From Thermodesulfovibrio sp. 3907-1M (GTDB lineage: Bacteria > Nitrospirota > Thermodesulfovibrionia > Thermodesulfovibrionales > Thermodesulfovibrionaceae), in contig NZ_CP144373.1 of assembly GCF_040450955.1 (NCBI RefSeq), forward strand, positions 248,001 through 312,000: a stretch of 64,000 bases of DNA, given 5' to 3'. The notes below the pieces were generated by a model that ran no database searches, was not told the DNA's origin, and saw only the letters and a program-made list of their open reading frames with translations. Shown here piece after piece: positions 7,949 to 17,080 of this stretch (positions are counted from its first letter, which is position 1; each line of letters opens with the position of its first letter). Both the position numbers and the translations under genes were made by a program.

Positions 7949-9426
7949 GAGTAGAAAAAGACTCATTGGGTGAAATTGCTGTTCCTCGTGATGCCTACTA
8001 TGGAATTCATGCTTTAAGGGCAAGGGGGAATTTCTCTGTCACAGGACAGACTCCTCATAGAGAGCTCATATGGGCAATGGCTATGGTTAAGAAAGCCTGT
8101 GCATTTGCAAACAGACAAACAGGACTGCTTGATGAAACTAAAGCTAAAGCCATATTTAAAGCCTGTGATGAAGTTGCTCAAGGTGCTCTTGACAGTGAAA
8201 TTATCGTTGACGCTCTTTCTGGTGGTGCTGGAACATCAATTAACATGAATATTAACGAAGTCATTGCAAACAGAGCCCTTGAACACATTGGATTTGAAAA
8301 GGGAAGATATGACATCATTAGCCCTCTTGAAGATGTAAACATGAATCAGTCAACGAATGATGTTTTCCCAACAGCGGTCAAGGCTGCCATTGTAAAACTT
8401 ACAGGAGAGCTTGCTCAGGAGGTTGCTCTTCTTCAGGGAGAGTTTCAGAAAAAGGAAAAGGAGTATGCAAAGATTTTAAAGGTAGGCAGGACAGAGATGC
8501 AGGATGCAGTTCCTGTTACAGTGGGGCAGGAGTTTTCTGCATGGGCAGAGGCATTAAACAGAGACTGGTGGAGGCTTAATAAAGCAGTGGAAAGACTTCG
8601 TCAGATAAATCTCGGTGGAACAGCAGCAGGAACAGGGCTTAACTGTCCAAAGGCATATATTGAGATTGCTGTGGAGAAATTGAGAGAGCTCACAGGACTG
8701 CCTCTTGCAAAGGCTGATAATCTATTTGAGGCAACCCAGAATACAGATACTTTTTCAGAGGTTTCGGGATTTTTAAAAACTCTTGCAGTTGATTTGATAA
8801 AAATTGCCTCTGATTTGAGATTTTTAAGTTCAGGTCCACGGGCAGGGATTGGAGAGCTGAGACTTCCTGCAGTTCAGGTTGGTTCTTCAATAATGCCAGG
8901 AAAGGTAAATCCTGTTATCCCTGAGATGGTAACTCAGGTTGGGATAAAAGTGGTTGCATCCGATCATGCAGTAAGCTTTGCCTGCAGTCTTGGAAATTTT
9001 GAGCTCAATCCCTTTTTACCGCTTATAGCCCATGAAATTATTGGCGCAATCAAAATGCTTAAAAACTGTTGCAGAATTTTTAGAGAAAAGTGTGTATCTG
9101 GGATAACAGTTGATGAATTACGATGTAGGGAACTATTTGACAAAAGCTCCTGCATTATAACAGCCTTTTCACCTTATCTTGGATATGAAACCTGCGCAGA
9201 GATTTACAAAGAAGCACTGGCTACAGGAAAAAGGGTTGAAGAGCTTCTCATTGAAAAAGGCTTTTTCACTGAAGAAGAAATAAAAAGTATAACTCAGCCA
9301 CAAGAATTAACAACACCCGGCTTTGCCGGAATTAAGTATTTAAGAGCGAGATTGCTTCGCCAGCATACGCAGTCTCGCAATTACAGAATTAGGCATAGAG
9401 AAGACAATAATGATTGTGAAGAATAG
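7945..9426 (+). CDS. aspA: Aspartate ammonia-lyase with a repeat-derived C-terminal extension
   Basis: A 493-residue member of the fumarase/aspartase superfamily that deaminates L-aspartate to fumarate and ammonia. The superfamily signature GSSIMPGKVNP is present, as is the conserved NMNQSTNDVFPTA region. The gene is often found in [FeFe]-hydrogenase maturation clusters. The normal C terminus (LTTPGFAGIKYL) is followed by about 28 basic residues. The DNA there (9346-9385) resembles half of the local palindromic repeat, so the extension is probably an insertion scar. Fumarase is an alternative, but length and context favour aspartase. Confidence 0.88.
   Translation: MRVEKDSLGEIAVPRDAYYGIHALRARGNFSVTGQTPHRELIWAMAMVKKACAFANRQTGLLDETKAKAIFKACDEVAQGALDSEIIVDALSGGAGTSINMNINEVIANRALEHIGFEKGRYDIISPLEDVNMNQSTNDVFPTAVKAAIVKLTGELAQEVALLQGEFQKKEKEYAKILKVGRTEMQDAVPVTVGQEFSAWAEALNRDWWRLNKAVERLRQINLGGTAAGTGLNCPKAYIEIAVEKLRELTGLPLAKADNLFEATQNTDTFSEVSGFLKTLAVDLIKIASDLRFLSSGPRAGIGELRLPAVQVGSSIMPGKVNPVIPEMVTQVGIKVVASDHAVSFACSLGNFELNPFLPLIAHEIIGAIKMLKNCCRIFREKCVSGITVDELRCRELFDKSSCIITAFSPYLGYETCAEIYKEALATGKRVEELLIEKGFFTEEEIKSITQPQELTTPGFAGIKYLRARLLRQHTQSRNYRIRHREDNNDCEE
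9346..9385. repeat. Repeat fragment inside the 3' end of aspA
   Basis: The stretch GCGAGATTGCTTCGCC followed by TCTCGCAATTAC resembles the inner and right arms of the GTCATTCCGAG family in its GCGAG/CTCGC variant. It lies in frame and encodes part of the aspA extension. Confidence 0.55.
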
Positions 9427-9443
9427 CAACAATGGGTTTATTT

Positions 9444-9644
9444 GTCATTCCGAGGGCTCGTCCCGAGCCGAAGGCAGAGGTTACCCTTTTTTGTCATTGC
9501 AAGCCCGACGGAGTCGGGCGGTGGCAATCCTTATTATAAGGAGGAGATTCCTCACCTTCAGAGGGTGGCATCATACCCGAGGAATCTCTGAAATAGTGAG
9601 AACAAAGGAGATTCCTCGCCTGCCTCTGGCAGGCTCGGAATGAC
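9444..9644. repeat. Composite palindromic repeat cluster
   Basis: It starts with GTCATTCCGAG (9444-9454), contains a nested GTCATTGCAAG copy near 9493 with the hairpin GCCCGACGGAGTCGGGC, and closes with CTCGGAATGAC (9634-9644). At least two elements appear interleaved. It separates aspA from hydG and contains no credible gene. Confidence 0.8.
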
Positions 9645-9755
9645 AAAGTATAGTAGGCTCGGAATGACAAAGCGAAGGTTCGGGATGATAAAAAGAAGGT
9701 TTGGAATGATAAAGAGAGGGTTTTGAATGATAAAAAGAAGGCTCGTAATGACGTT
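9645..9755. repeat. Decaying tandem array of the repeat's right arm
   Basis: Units of about 20-22 bases based on AGGCTCGGAATGACAAAG follow one another with growing divergence: AGGTTCGGGATGATAAAA, AGGTTTGGAATGATAAAG, GGTTTTGAATGATAAAA, then AGGCTCGTAATGAC. The open frame across it is low-complexity and not a gene. Confidence 0.75.
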
Positions 9756-9792
9756 ATGGTCATCATTCCAAGGGAGGATTTCTTTTTCATTT

Positions 9793-9830
9793 GTCATTCC
9801 GAGGGGGTCAATCCCCCGAGGAATCTCTGA
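9793..9830. repeat. Half-copy of the palindromic repeat
   Basis: It has GTCATTCCGAG (9793-9803), the hairpin GGGGGTCAATCCCCC and GAGGAATCTCTGA, but the closing arm is missing. It lies upstream of hydG. Confidence 0.7.
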
Positions 9831-9882
9831 GCCTTTTAATACAGAGAAAGGTGAAGGAGGCAATTGAAAATTATAAAGGCTA

Positions 9883-9909
9883 GCAAGTTCTTGATTTTCA
9901 AGAGCTTGC
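9883..9909 (+). promoter_or_regulatory. Hairpin in the hydG leader
   Basis: GCAAGTTCTTGA (9883-9894) pairs with TCAAGAGCTTGC (9898-9909) across a three-base loop with one G-T wobble. It ends about 43 bases before the hydG start. No T-run follows, so it is probably a structural or regulatory element. Confidence 0.45.
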
Positions 9910-9951
9910 AAGTTTGAACACTCTTAAAACAAATAAAAGGAGGTTTTTAAG

Positions 9952-11457
9952 ATGATAGCTACATTAACAAAAAAAGAAAAAGCATGGATGGACATGGTTA
10001 TAAAAGAGGATGAAGTAACAAGATATATGGAAAATGGCAGGGACTTCATTAATGATGAAGAGATATGGGAAAAGCTCAGTAAAAATCAAGATCCAGAACC
10101 ATCAAGAATAAGGGAGATACTTAAAAAGTCTCTTTCAATTCAAACACTTGAGCCTGACGAAACAGCAGCACTTCTCAATGTAAAAGAGCCTGAACTATGG
10201 CAGGAGATTTTTGACACCGCAGCAAAGATAAAGAAAAAAGTCTATGACAACAGAGTTGTAACCTTTGCTCCCCTTTACTGTGGAAACCTATGCGTGAACA
10301 ACTGCCTTTACTGTGGCTTCAGGCGAGACAACCATGTGATAAAAAGAAGAGTTCTCACACTTGAGGAGATAAAGAGAGAAACAGAGGTTTTAGCAGGAGA
10401 GATTGGACACAAGCGTCTAATTGTTGTTTATGGAGAGCATCCTGCAACAGGACCTCAATACATAAGAGATACAATTGAAACAATCTACTCAGTCAGAGTA
10501 AAAACAAGAAACGGATATGGTCAGATAAGAAGGGTTAATGTAAATGCTGCACCAATGAGCATTGATGATTTAAAGATGCTCAAGGAAGTTGGAATAGGCA
10601 CATATCAGGTGTTTCAGGAGACATATCATCATGAAACCTATGCAAAGCTTCATCCCAAGGGAACTATAAAACACAACTATCAGTGGAGACTTTACTGTCA
10701 TCACAGAGCTCTTGAAGCAGGAGTTGACGATGTAGCACTTGGAGTGCTTTTTGGGCTTTATGACTGGAGATTTGAGGTTATGGGACTTCTTTATCATGCA
10801 AGAGACCTTGAAAGACAGTTTGGAATCGGTCCTCATACAATCTCTTTCCCAAGACTTGAGCCTGCTGCAAATACACCGTTTATTCAGGAGACAAAATACA
10901 AGGTGTCCGATGAAGATTTTAAAAAGCTTATTGCAGTTATAAGACTTTCAGTGCCATATACAGGAATGATTCTTACTGCCCGTGAGCCAGCTCATATCCG
11001 AAGAGAGATTATTGCCTCTGGAATGATTACTCAGACAGATGCTTCAACGAAGATTGGTATTGGAGCATACTCAGACAGGCTCACAGAGCAGGAGCTTGAG
11101 CGTCAGCAGTTTGAGATTGGAGACCCACGCAGTCTTGATGAGGTTATCCGTGAGCTTGCAGAGATGGGTTATATAACCAGTTTTTGCACAGCAGGATATC
11201 GTTGTGGAAGAACAGGTGAGCGTATTATGAGTCTGCTTAGAACTGGTAAAGAAGCCGTATTCTGTAAACTTAATGCAGTGCTCACATTCAGAGAATGGCT
11301 TGATGACTTTGCCTCACCTGAGACTAAGACAGCTGGTGAAAAGGTAATTCAGAAAGAGCTTGAAGAGCTGAAAGAGAGTGTTTCAGAGAAAGTTTATGAC
11401 AAGCTTCTTGAATACTACGGGAGGATTAAGAATGGAGAAAGAGACCTTTATTTCTAA
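9952..11457 (+). CDS. hydG: [FeFe]-hydrogenase maturase HydG
   Basis: A 501-residue radical SAM tyrosine lyase that supplies CO and cyanide for the H-cluster. The SAM-cluster motif is Cys114-x3-Cys118-x2-Cys121. The C-terminal auxiliary-cluster region normally reads Cys-x2-Cys-x22-Cys. Here it is Cys412-Thr-Ala-Gly415-Tyr-Arg-Cys418, with the last Cys at 438, so the middle ligand position is Gly and a Cys appears three residues later. An AAAGGAGG site precedes the ATG. The gene overlaps the next small gene and is followed by hydF and hydE, completing the maturase set. Confidence 0.95.
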   Translation: MIATLTKKEKAWMDMVIKEDEVTRYMENGRDFINDEEIWEKLSKNQDPEPSRIREILKKSLSIQTLEPDETAALLNVKEPELWQEIFDTAAKIKKKVYDNRVVTFAPLYCGNLCVNNCLYCGFRRDNHVIKRRVLTLEEIKRETEVLAGEIGHKRLIVVYGEHPATGPQYIRDTIETIYSVRVKTRNGYGQIRRVNVNAAPMSIDDLKMLKEVGIGTYQVFQETYHHETYAKLHPKGTIKHNYQWRLYCHHRALEAGVDDVALGVLFGLYDWRFEVMGLLYHARDLERQFGIGPHTISFPRLEPAANTPFIQETKYKVSDEDFKKLIAVIRLSVPYTGMILTAREPAHIRREIIASGMITQTDASTKIGIGAYSDRLTEQELERQQFEIGDPRSLDEVIRELAEMGYITSFCTAGYRCGRTGERIMSLLRTGKEAVFCKLNAVLTFREWLDDFASPETKTAGEKVIQKELEELKESVSEKVYDKLLEYYGRIKNGERDLYF

Positions 11458-11734
11458 GATTGAAGAGGAAAGGCTGAAGGCTGAGAAGGGTTCACTCACT
11501 GAAAAACTCTCTGAAATAGCTGATTTTGTTAAAGAAAAATACGGTGCCAACATCTGGTTCGTTGAGATTATGGGAAAAAGACACTCATACATAGCTGGAC
11601 ATAAGGAGGAGTCGTTTCTTCCTGCTGAGGTTATTTATCTAAGTGAGAGATATGCGGTTGTATCAAATGAGTGGGAAAAGATAAAGGAAAAAGAAGCTGT
11701 GGTCAATCTCTGCAAGGTTACAGTAAGCGAATGA
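11432..11734 (+). CDS. Small hypothetical protein between hydG and hydF
   Basis: A 100-residue protein. I chose the ATG at 11432 because GGGAGG lies just upstream; an in-frame ATG at 11378 would overlap hydG more and has no such site. The N-terminal half is charged and helical (residues 1-35), followed by a mixed region with KYGANIWFVEIMGKRHSY and a short hydrophobic stretch. No known domain is recognised. Its position, overlapping hydG by 26 bases and 13 bases before hydF, suggests a role in H-cluster assembly, which is only inference. Confidence 0.75.
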   Translation: MEKETFISKIEEERLKAEKGSLTEKLSEIADFVKEKYGANIWFVEIMGKRHSYIAGHKEESFLPAEVIYLSERYAVVSNEWEKIKEKEAVVNLCKVTVSE

Positions 11735-11747
11735 AGGAGGCAAAAAC

Positions 11748-13016
11748 ATGACAACACCAAGGAGTCAAAGACTTCACATAGCAATATTTGGAAGAAGAAA
11801 TGCGGGGAAGTCATCACTTATTAATGCCCTTACAGGGCAGAGTCTTGCCATAGTCTCAGATGTTCCAGGAACAACGACAGATCCTGTTTCAAAGGCAATG
11901 GAGATACTTCCACTTGGTCCTGTTGTCCTGATTGACACAGCAGGAATTGATGATGTTGGTGAACTCGGGCAGCTGAGGAAGAAGAAATCATATGAGGTTC
12001 TTGAGAAAACAGATCTTGTATTGCTTGTGATTGACCCAGAAAAGGGATTTGGTGAGTATGAGAAGGATGTAGTAAAAAGGGCTCAGGAAACTAAAACTTC
12101 TGTGCTTTATGTCATAAACAAGATTGACCTTTATCCAGAGGCTAAAAAATCTGATTATCCTGAGCCAAAAGTTTTTGTAAGTGCTTTAACAGGTGATGGA
12201 ATAGACGAACTTAAACAGGCATTAATAAATCATGCACCAAAGGACTGGACACTGCCCACAGTTGTTGGAGACCTCATAAATCCCGGAGATGTGGTTATCT
12301 GCGTAATTCCAGTTGACAAGGCAGCACCAAAGGGAAGGCTGATACTTCCCCAGCAGATTGTGATCAGAGACATAATTGACAGTGAAGCAATGGCAATGGT
12401 TGTAAAGGAAAGAGAACTAATCCATGCTTTCAATTATCTCAATAGAAAGCCCTCGCTTGTAGTAACCGATGCTTCAGTTTACAATAAAGTTGCCGCTGAT
12501 ACTCCCTCTGATGTGAGACTTACTTCTTTTTCTATTCTCTTTGCCAGATACAAAGGAGACCTTCAAACTCTTGTTGAGGGAGTTACAGCTGTAAAAAATC
12601 TCAAGCCAGGGGATAAGATTTTAATCTCTGAAGCATGTACCCATCATCCTGTTGAAGATGACATTGGAAGAGTTAAAATTCCAAGATGGCTCAGAGCTCA
12701 GGTTGGTGGAGAGCTTGAGATAGATGTAAAGGCAGGAGGCGGACCGCTTCCAGAACCTCTCAATGAATACAAGTTGATTGTTCACTGTGGTGCCTGTATG
12801 CTTAATCGTAAAGAGATGCTAAGCAGAATCATGCAGGCAAAAAAAGCAGGAGTTCCGATTGTCAACTATGGCGTAATAATGGCTCATATTCATGGAGTTC
12901 TTCACAGAGCACTTTCTCCGTTTCCCCATCTTCAGGCAATTATTGATGAGACAAGAAAAGATATGAAAGAGGAGATAGAGATACTAAGCAGATTAAAAAA
13001 AAGGATTTATGATTGA
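11748..13016 (+). CDS. hydF: [FeFe]-hydrogenase maturation GTPase HydF
   Basis: A 422-residue GTPase and scaffold that carries the diiron precursor of the H-cluster to the hydrogenase. The P-loop GRRNAGKS is at residues 15-22, DTAG and NKID follow in the G domain, and the C-terminal cluster-binding residues are Cys297-x-His299 and His346-Cys347-x2-Cys350. All family signatures are present and the length is typical. It overlaps hydE by eight bases, so the two are translationally coupled. Confidence 0.96.
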   Translation: MTTPRSQRLHIAIFGRRNAGKSSLINALTGQSLAIVSDVPGTTTDPVSKAMEILPLGPVVLIDTAGIDDVGELGQLRKKKSYEVLEKTDLVLLVIDPEKGFGEYEKDVVKRAQETKTSVLYVINKIDLYPEAKKSDYPEPKVFVSALTGDGIDELKQALINHAPKDWTLPTVVGDLINPGDVVICVIPVDKAAPKGRLILPQQIVIRDIIDSEAMAMVVKERELIHAFNYLNRKPSLVVTDASVYNKVAADTPSDVRLTSFSILFARYKGDLQTLVEGVTAVKNLKPGDKILISEACTHHPVEDDIGRVKIPRWLRAQVGGELEIDVKAGGGPLPEPLNEYKLIVHCGACMLNRKEMLSRIMQAKKAGVPIVNYGVIMAHIHGVLHRALSPFPHLQAIIDETRKDMKEEIEILSRLKKRIYD

Positions 13017-13956
13017 CAAAACTCAGATTCTACAGCTTCTTACAGATGTTTCATTTGAAACACTGGCTAAAGTTGCTGATAATGTAAGAAGAAAAACTCA
13101 TGGAGATGTGGTTCATCTCAGGGCAATAATTGAATTTTCAAACTACTGCAAGTGTAACTGCCTTTTCTGCGGAATAAGAAGGGATAACCGAAAACTTACA
13201 CGCTATCGCATGACTGAAAAAGAGATAGTTGAACTTGCTTGTGATGCAGTAAATGCGGGCTTTAAAACAGTAGTTTTACAGTCAGGTGAAGACCCTTTCT
13301 GGAGTGTTAAAAAACTCAGCAAGGTAGTAAGGGAGATTAAAAAGTTTGACGTGGCTGTAACTCTTTCAGTTGGAGAGTTAAGTTACAAAGACTACGCAAT
13401 GCTTAGAGAAGCTGGTGCTGATAGATACTTGCTTAAGTTTGAAACATCAGATAAAAAGCTTTTTAAGGCATTAAAGCCTGATACGACTTTTGAAAAGAGA
13501 GTTCAATGTCTTAAATGGCTCAAAGAGCTTGGATATGAAACAGGCTCAGGAGTAATTGTAGGATTGCCGGGACAGACTCTTGAATCCCTTGCAGAGGATA
13601 TCATTCTTATGAAAGAGCTTGAACTTGATATGCTTGGAGTAGGACCATTTATTCCCCATCCTGAAACTCCGCTTAAAGATGCACCGATTGGAAATCCTCT
13701 TATAACTCTGAAAACGCTTGCAATTATGAGAATACTGCTTCCCAAGGCAAACATTCCTGCAACAACAGCCCTGAGAACAATCTCTCCTGAACTGGGAATA
13801 AAAGCCCTGCAGGCAGGTGCAAATGTTGTCATGCCTGACATAACGCCTGAAAAATACAGAACCTTTTATGAGATTTACCCCGGAAAAGGACAATCAAAAG
13901 GTTCATACGAGTTCTGGAAGAACTTTTTAAATAGCATCGGAATGACAGGATGTTGA
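13009..13956 (+). CDS. hydE: [FeFe]-hydrogenase maturase HydE
   Basis: A 315-residue radical SAM enzyme that acts in building the dithiomethylamine bridge of the H-cluster. The SAM-cluster cysteines are Cys47-x3-Cys51-x2-Cys54, with an extra Cys49 between them. The context with hydG and hydF separates it from biotin synthase and PylB-like relatives. Length is slightly short but within the family. It is the last gene of the hydrogenase block; 139 bases without a clear terminator precede htpX. Confidence 0.93.
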   Translation: MIDKTQILQLLTDVSFETLAKVADNVRRKTHGDVVHLRAIIEFSNYCKCNCLFCGIRRDNRKLTRYRMTEKEIVELACDAVNAGFKTVVLQSGEDPFWSVKKLSKVVREIKKFDVAVTLSVGELSYKDYAMLREAGADRYLLKFETSDKKLFKALKPDTTFEKRVQCLKWLKELGYETGSGVIVGLPGQTLESLAEDIILMKELELDMLGVGPFIPHPETPLKDAPIGNPLITLKTLAIMRILLPKANIPATTALRTISPELGIKALQAGANVVMPDITPEKYRTFYEIYPGKGQSKGSYEFWKNFLNSIGMTGC

Positions 13957-14095
13957 AGGTGTGATGCTTTCTCCTCCATACTTTAATTAAGGTTAACTTT
14001 TATGAAATTTAAGGTGTAAAAAGAGTATTGCCTTAATGACCTGATAAATGTTAAATTTTTAGTAAATACATTAAGAATTTAAGGGGGTGTTTACT

Positions 14096-14944
14096 ATGCA
14101 TACATTGAAAACAATGGTTTTAATGGTTTTTCTTGCAGTATTTTTTGTTTTTATTGGCTCTATCATTGGTGGTAAGCAGGGAGCTACTTTTGCTTTAATT
14201 TTAGCTCTTGGCATGAACTTCTTTGCTTACTTTTTCAGTCATAAAATCGTTCTTGCCATGTATGGAGCAAAAGAAGTTACAGAAGCTGAAGCTCCAGAGC
14301 TTTACAGTATCGTAAGAAGGCTTTCACAAAGAGCAGGACTTCCAATGCCAAGGGTTTATATCATTGATTCTGAACAGCCAAATGCTTTTGCAACAGGTAG
14401 GTCTCCTAAACACGGAGTCGTTGCCGTGACAACCGGAATTATGAGAATACTATCCCGTGAGGAGCTTGAAGGAGTCATAGGTCATGAGCTTGCTCACATA
14501 AAACACAGAGACATTCTTATAAGCACCATTGCAGCAACCATCGCAGGCGCAATATCCTATCTTGCCCAGATGGCTCAATGGGCAATGATTTTTGGAGGTG
14601 GAAGACACGATGATGATGAAGGTGGTCATCCAGTAGTTGCTCTTCTTATGATGATCATTGCTCCAATTGTAGCGATGATCATTCAGCTTGCAATTAGCAG
14701 AGCTCGTGAGTATGCGGCAGATGAAGGTGGTGCAAAAATCGCAGGCAATCCTCTTTATCTTGCCAATGCCTTGAGAAAGCTACATTATGCAAGCCAGGCA
14801 ATACCAATGGATGCAAATCCCGGAACAGCCCATATGTTCATTGTAAATCCTCTTTCCGGTCGTAGCCTGATGAAACTTTTCAGCACACATCCACCAATTG
14901 AGGAAAGAATTGCTCGTCTTGAAGCAATGGCAAGAGGTTACTAA
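14096..14944 (+). CDS. htpX: Membrane zinc metalloprotease HtpX
   Basis: A 282-residue M48-family protease expected to clear misfolded inner-membrane proteins. Two membrane segments lie in residues 5-55. The zinc motif HELAH is at 130-134, and a further hydrophobic pair is at about 150-200, followed by the EYAADEGG zinc-ligand region. A GTG at 14087 is in frame, but it overlaps the AAGGGGG ribosome site, so the ATG at 14096 is chosen. It overlaps purE by one base. Confidence 0.92.
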   Translation: MHTLKTMVLMVFLAVFFVFIGSIIGGKQGATFALILALGMNFFAYFFSHKIVLAMYGAKEVTEAEAPELYSIVRRLSQRAGLPMPRVYIIDSEQPNAFATGRSPKHGVVAVTTGIMRILSREELEGVIGHELAHIKHRDILISTIAATIAGAISYLAQMAQWAMIFGGGRHDDDEGGHPVVALLMMIIAPIVAMIIQLAISRAREYAADEGGAKIAGNPLYLANALRKLHYASQAIPMDANPGTAHMFIVNPLSGRSLMKLFSTHPPIEERIARLEAMARGY

Positions 14945-15429
14945 TGGCAAATGTATTGATTTTAATGGGAAGTGACAGTGACTTTGATGTAATGAAAAAG
15001 GCAGCTAAGGTTCTGTCTGAGATGGATGTATCTTTTGAGATTGATGTGTGTTCAGCTCACAGAACACCTGATAGAGCAAAAAAATATGCAGAAGAGGCTG
15101 AACAAAGAGGCATAGAAGTAATAATTGCTGCTGCAGGAATGGCTGCTCATCTTGCAGGATTTATAGCAGCACATACAACCCTTCCTGTGATAGGAGTTCC
15201 TGTTGCATCTGGTGCATTAAATGGTTTTGATGCCTTGCTTTCAACTGTTCAGATGCCTCCTGGAGTTCCTGTAGCAACAGTTGGAATAAATGGAGCTGAA
15301 AACGCAGCTTACCTTGCCTGTGAGATTCTCTCCTTAAAATATCCTGAAATAAGAGATAGGCTCAAACATAAAAGAAAAGAGATGTACAATACGGTTATAG
15401 AGAAATCAGAGAAGATAAAAAAGAAGTAA
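14944..15429 (+). CDS. purE: N5-carboxyaminoimidazole ribonucleotide mutase PurE
   Basis: A 161-residue class I PurE that rearranges N5-CAIR to CAIR in purine synthesis. It has the family hallmarks GSDSD near residue 9, the SAHRTP motif near residue 39 and the GAAG-like loop (AAAGMAAHL). It starts on the A of the htpX stop codon (TAATG), so it is probably coupled to htpX although the functions are unrelated. Confidence 0.94.
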   Translation: MANVLILMGSDSDFDVMKKAAKVLSEMDVSFEIDVCSAHRTPDRAKKYAEEAEQRGIEVIIAAAGMAAHLAGFIAAHTTLPVIGVPVASGALNGFDALLSTVQMPPGVPVATVGINGAENAAYLACEILSLKYPEIRDRLKHKRKEMYNTVIEKSEKIKKK

Positions 15430-15542
15430 AAAATATTTAACTCAATTAACATTCCTGCCTGATAACCCCTGATTAAATATTCTTTCTAATTAATTTGAAT
15501 AGATAAAAGATATTTGTATTTGTAAAATTTAATAAAAAACTC

Positions 15543-15571
15543 TTGACAAAAGTTTATTTATTTTATAAAAT
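15543..15571 (+). promoter_or_regulatory. Promoter of the iron-uptake operon
   Basis: TTGACA (15543-15548) is followed 17 bases later by TAAAAT (15566-15571). The start codon of the DUF2325 gene is at 15615 after AAAGGAGG. The surrounding 185 bases are very AT-rich. No Fur-box inverted repeat is clear enough to call. Confidence 0.6.
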
Positions 15572-15614
15572 TAGAGCTATAAAATATTATTTATAAAATC
15601 TAAAGGAGGTCAGC

Positions 15615-15920
15615 ATGAGTGTTTTATTAATTGGTGGTATGGACAGGCTTAAGAGTCATTATTTGAAAGAAGCAAGCCAGAGAGGAATTAATCTCAAGTT
15701 GTTCACAAAGCCATGCAAAGAAGTAACAAGGAAGATTGGTAAGGTTGATGCTATTGTGGTATTCACAAACAAGGTTTCCCACTCTATCAGGGACGATGTT
15801 ATTAATTTTGCTCGTGCAAAGGGAATTCCTTTCTTTATGTGTCACAGTTGCGGTTTATGCACATTGAGAAAATATTTTGATGACTTAAAAAAACTAAATC
15901 AAAAAGGAGGTTTAGCATGA
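15615..15920 (+). CDS. DUF2325 family protein
   Basis: A 101-residue cytoplasmic protein with the DUF2325 pattern: an N-terminal LLIGGMDR strand-loop, a central VVFTNKVSH segment and a C-terminal CHSCG motif. The biochemical role is not established. It is the first gene of an operon with an outer-membrane-type protein and two feoA genes before feoB. It overlaps the next gene by four bases. The paired cysteines and the context suggest metal handling or sensing, as inference. Confidence 0.75.
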   Translation: MSVLLIGGMDRLKSHYLKEASQRGINLKLFTKPCKEVTRKIGKVDAIVVFTNKVSHSIRDDVINFARAKGIPFFMCHSCGLCTLRKYFDDLKKLNQKGGLA

Positions 15921-17068
15921 GAGGTTTAAAAATCATTTTATTGAGTTTCCTTGTTTTTCCTTTTTCCGTGTTTGCTGCGGATGTAACAGACTGGCTTTCA
16001 GTATCTGGCTCAGCTACTACAGTCTATCAATGGCTGCACATGACAAAGGGATATGTAGATTCTGACACGAATGATAAGACAAAAGACCGTGGCTCAGCAG
16101 TGATTGACTTTAATGTATCCCTTAAGCCTACTGAAAATGACGAATTCTTCTTAAGGGCAAGCTTTGCAAAAGGAAGTGGATTTCATTCAGAAAGCGCAAA
16201 CTATCCCTTTGTTCTTAATCCAAATGCAGATGATCTATTTGTAGACTTGAGAAACATCAATGGACATGCAAGGGATCATCTTCAGGAGTTATGGTATTCT
16301 CACAGGTTTCCAATTGAAAAAGAAGTATCCATCAAGCTTACAGCAGGAATAATTGACTCAACAGCTTTTATTGATGACAATGCCTATGCAGCTGACGAAT
16401 TACAGCAGTTCATGAATGAAGCTCTGGTCCACAACCCCCTTGCAAATCTTCCAAGCTATGATGCTGGAGTCGCAGCAGAGTTTGAAGCTGGTAAATTTCA
16501 TCTGAGAGTAGTTGGAATGCGTTCAAAAAATGAAAACGAGACAATGGATGTGAAAAGATACAACTGGATAGGAGCACAGATTGGTTACAAGCTTGAGACA
16601 GGACTTGGTGAGGGAAACTACAGGATTTATGGCTACACAACGAATAAAAGATTTGAAAACTGGGATGCTGATGCATACAAGGCATTAAAAGGAATAGGAG
16701 TATCATTTGACCAGCAACTGCTGAAAGACACTCTTGGAGCATTCTTCCGTGCAGGATGGCAGGATGACTCAGCCAGGCTGGATTACAACAGAATGGTTTC
16801 ACTGGGATTGAATCTCAATGGAAGCGTATGGGGTAGGAAGGACGATGAAGTAGGAGTTGGCTATGCCTATCTGAAAACTCCATCAAAGAATGAGAAGCTC
16901 AAGCACAGTCAGGTATTTGAGTCTTATGTGAAGTTTAAACTGTTTTCATACAAATTTCTTAGCTCAGATATAACCCTTGATTACCAGTATATTCGTGACA
17001 CTGCCCGTGAGTCTGACAACACAAAGGCAGGTCATGTTTATGGTGTTAGATGGAATTTAAATTTTTAA
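15917..17068 (+). CDS. Putative outer-membrane beta-barrel protein in the feo operon
   Basis: A 383-residue protein with a clear Sec signal peptide, cleaved near residue 20 after VFAA. The mature part has alternating polar and hydrophobic strands, many aromatic residues and a final strand ending in YGVRWNLNF, the terminal aromatic typical of beta-barrel assembly. It is probably a porin-like channel. Lying between a DUF2325 gene and feoA-feoA-feoB, it may admit ferrous iron or another substrate, which is inference. No precise family is recognised. Confidence 0.72.
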   Translation: MRGLKIILLSFLVFPFSVFAADVTDWLSVSGSATTVYQWLHMTKGYVDSDTNDKTKDRGSAVIDFNVSLKPTENDEFFLRASFAKGSGFHSESANYPFVLNPNADDLFVDLRNINGHARDHLQELWYSHRFPIEKEVSIKLTAGIIDSTAFIDDNAYAADELQQFMNEALVHNPLANLPSYDAGVAAEFEAGKFHLRVVGMRSKNENETMDVKRYNWIGAQIGYKLETGLGEGNYRIYGYTTNKRFENWDADAYKALKGIGVSFDQQLLKDTLGAFFRAGWQDDSARLDYNRMVSLGLNLNGSVWGRKDDEVGVGYAYLKTPSKNEKLKHSQVFESYVKFKLFSYKFLSSDITLDYQYIRDTARESDNTKAGHVYGVRWNLNF

Positions 17069-17080
17069 AGGAGGCTTAGA

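Noticed and set aside
9558-9911. A minus-strand frame of 117 residues
   Set aside because: It runs through the palindromic repeat and its tandem array and encodes only low-complexity FVIPSL/FIIPNL blocks.
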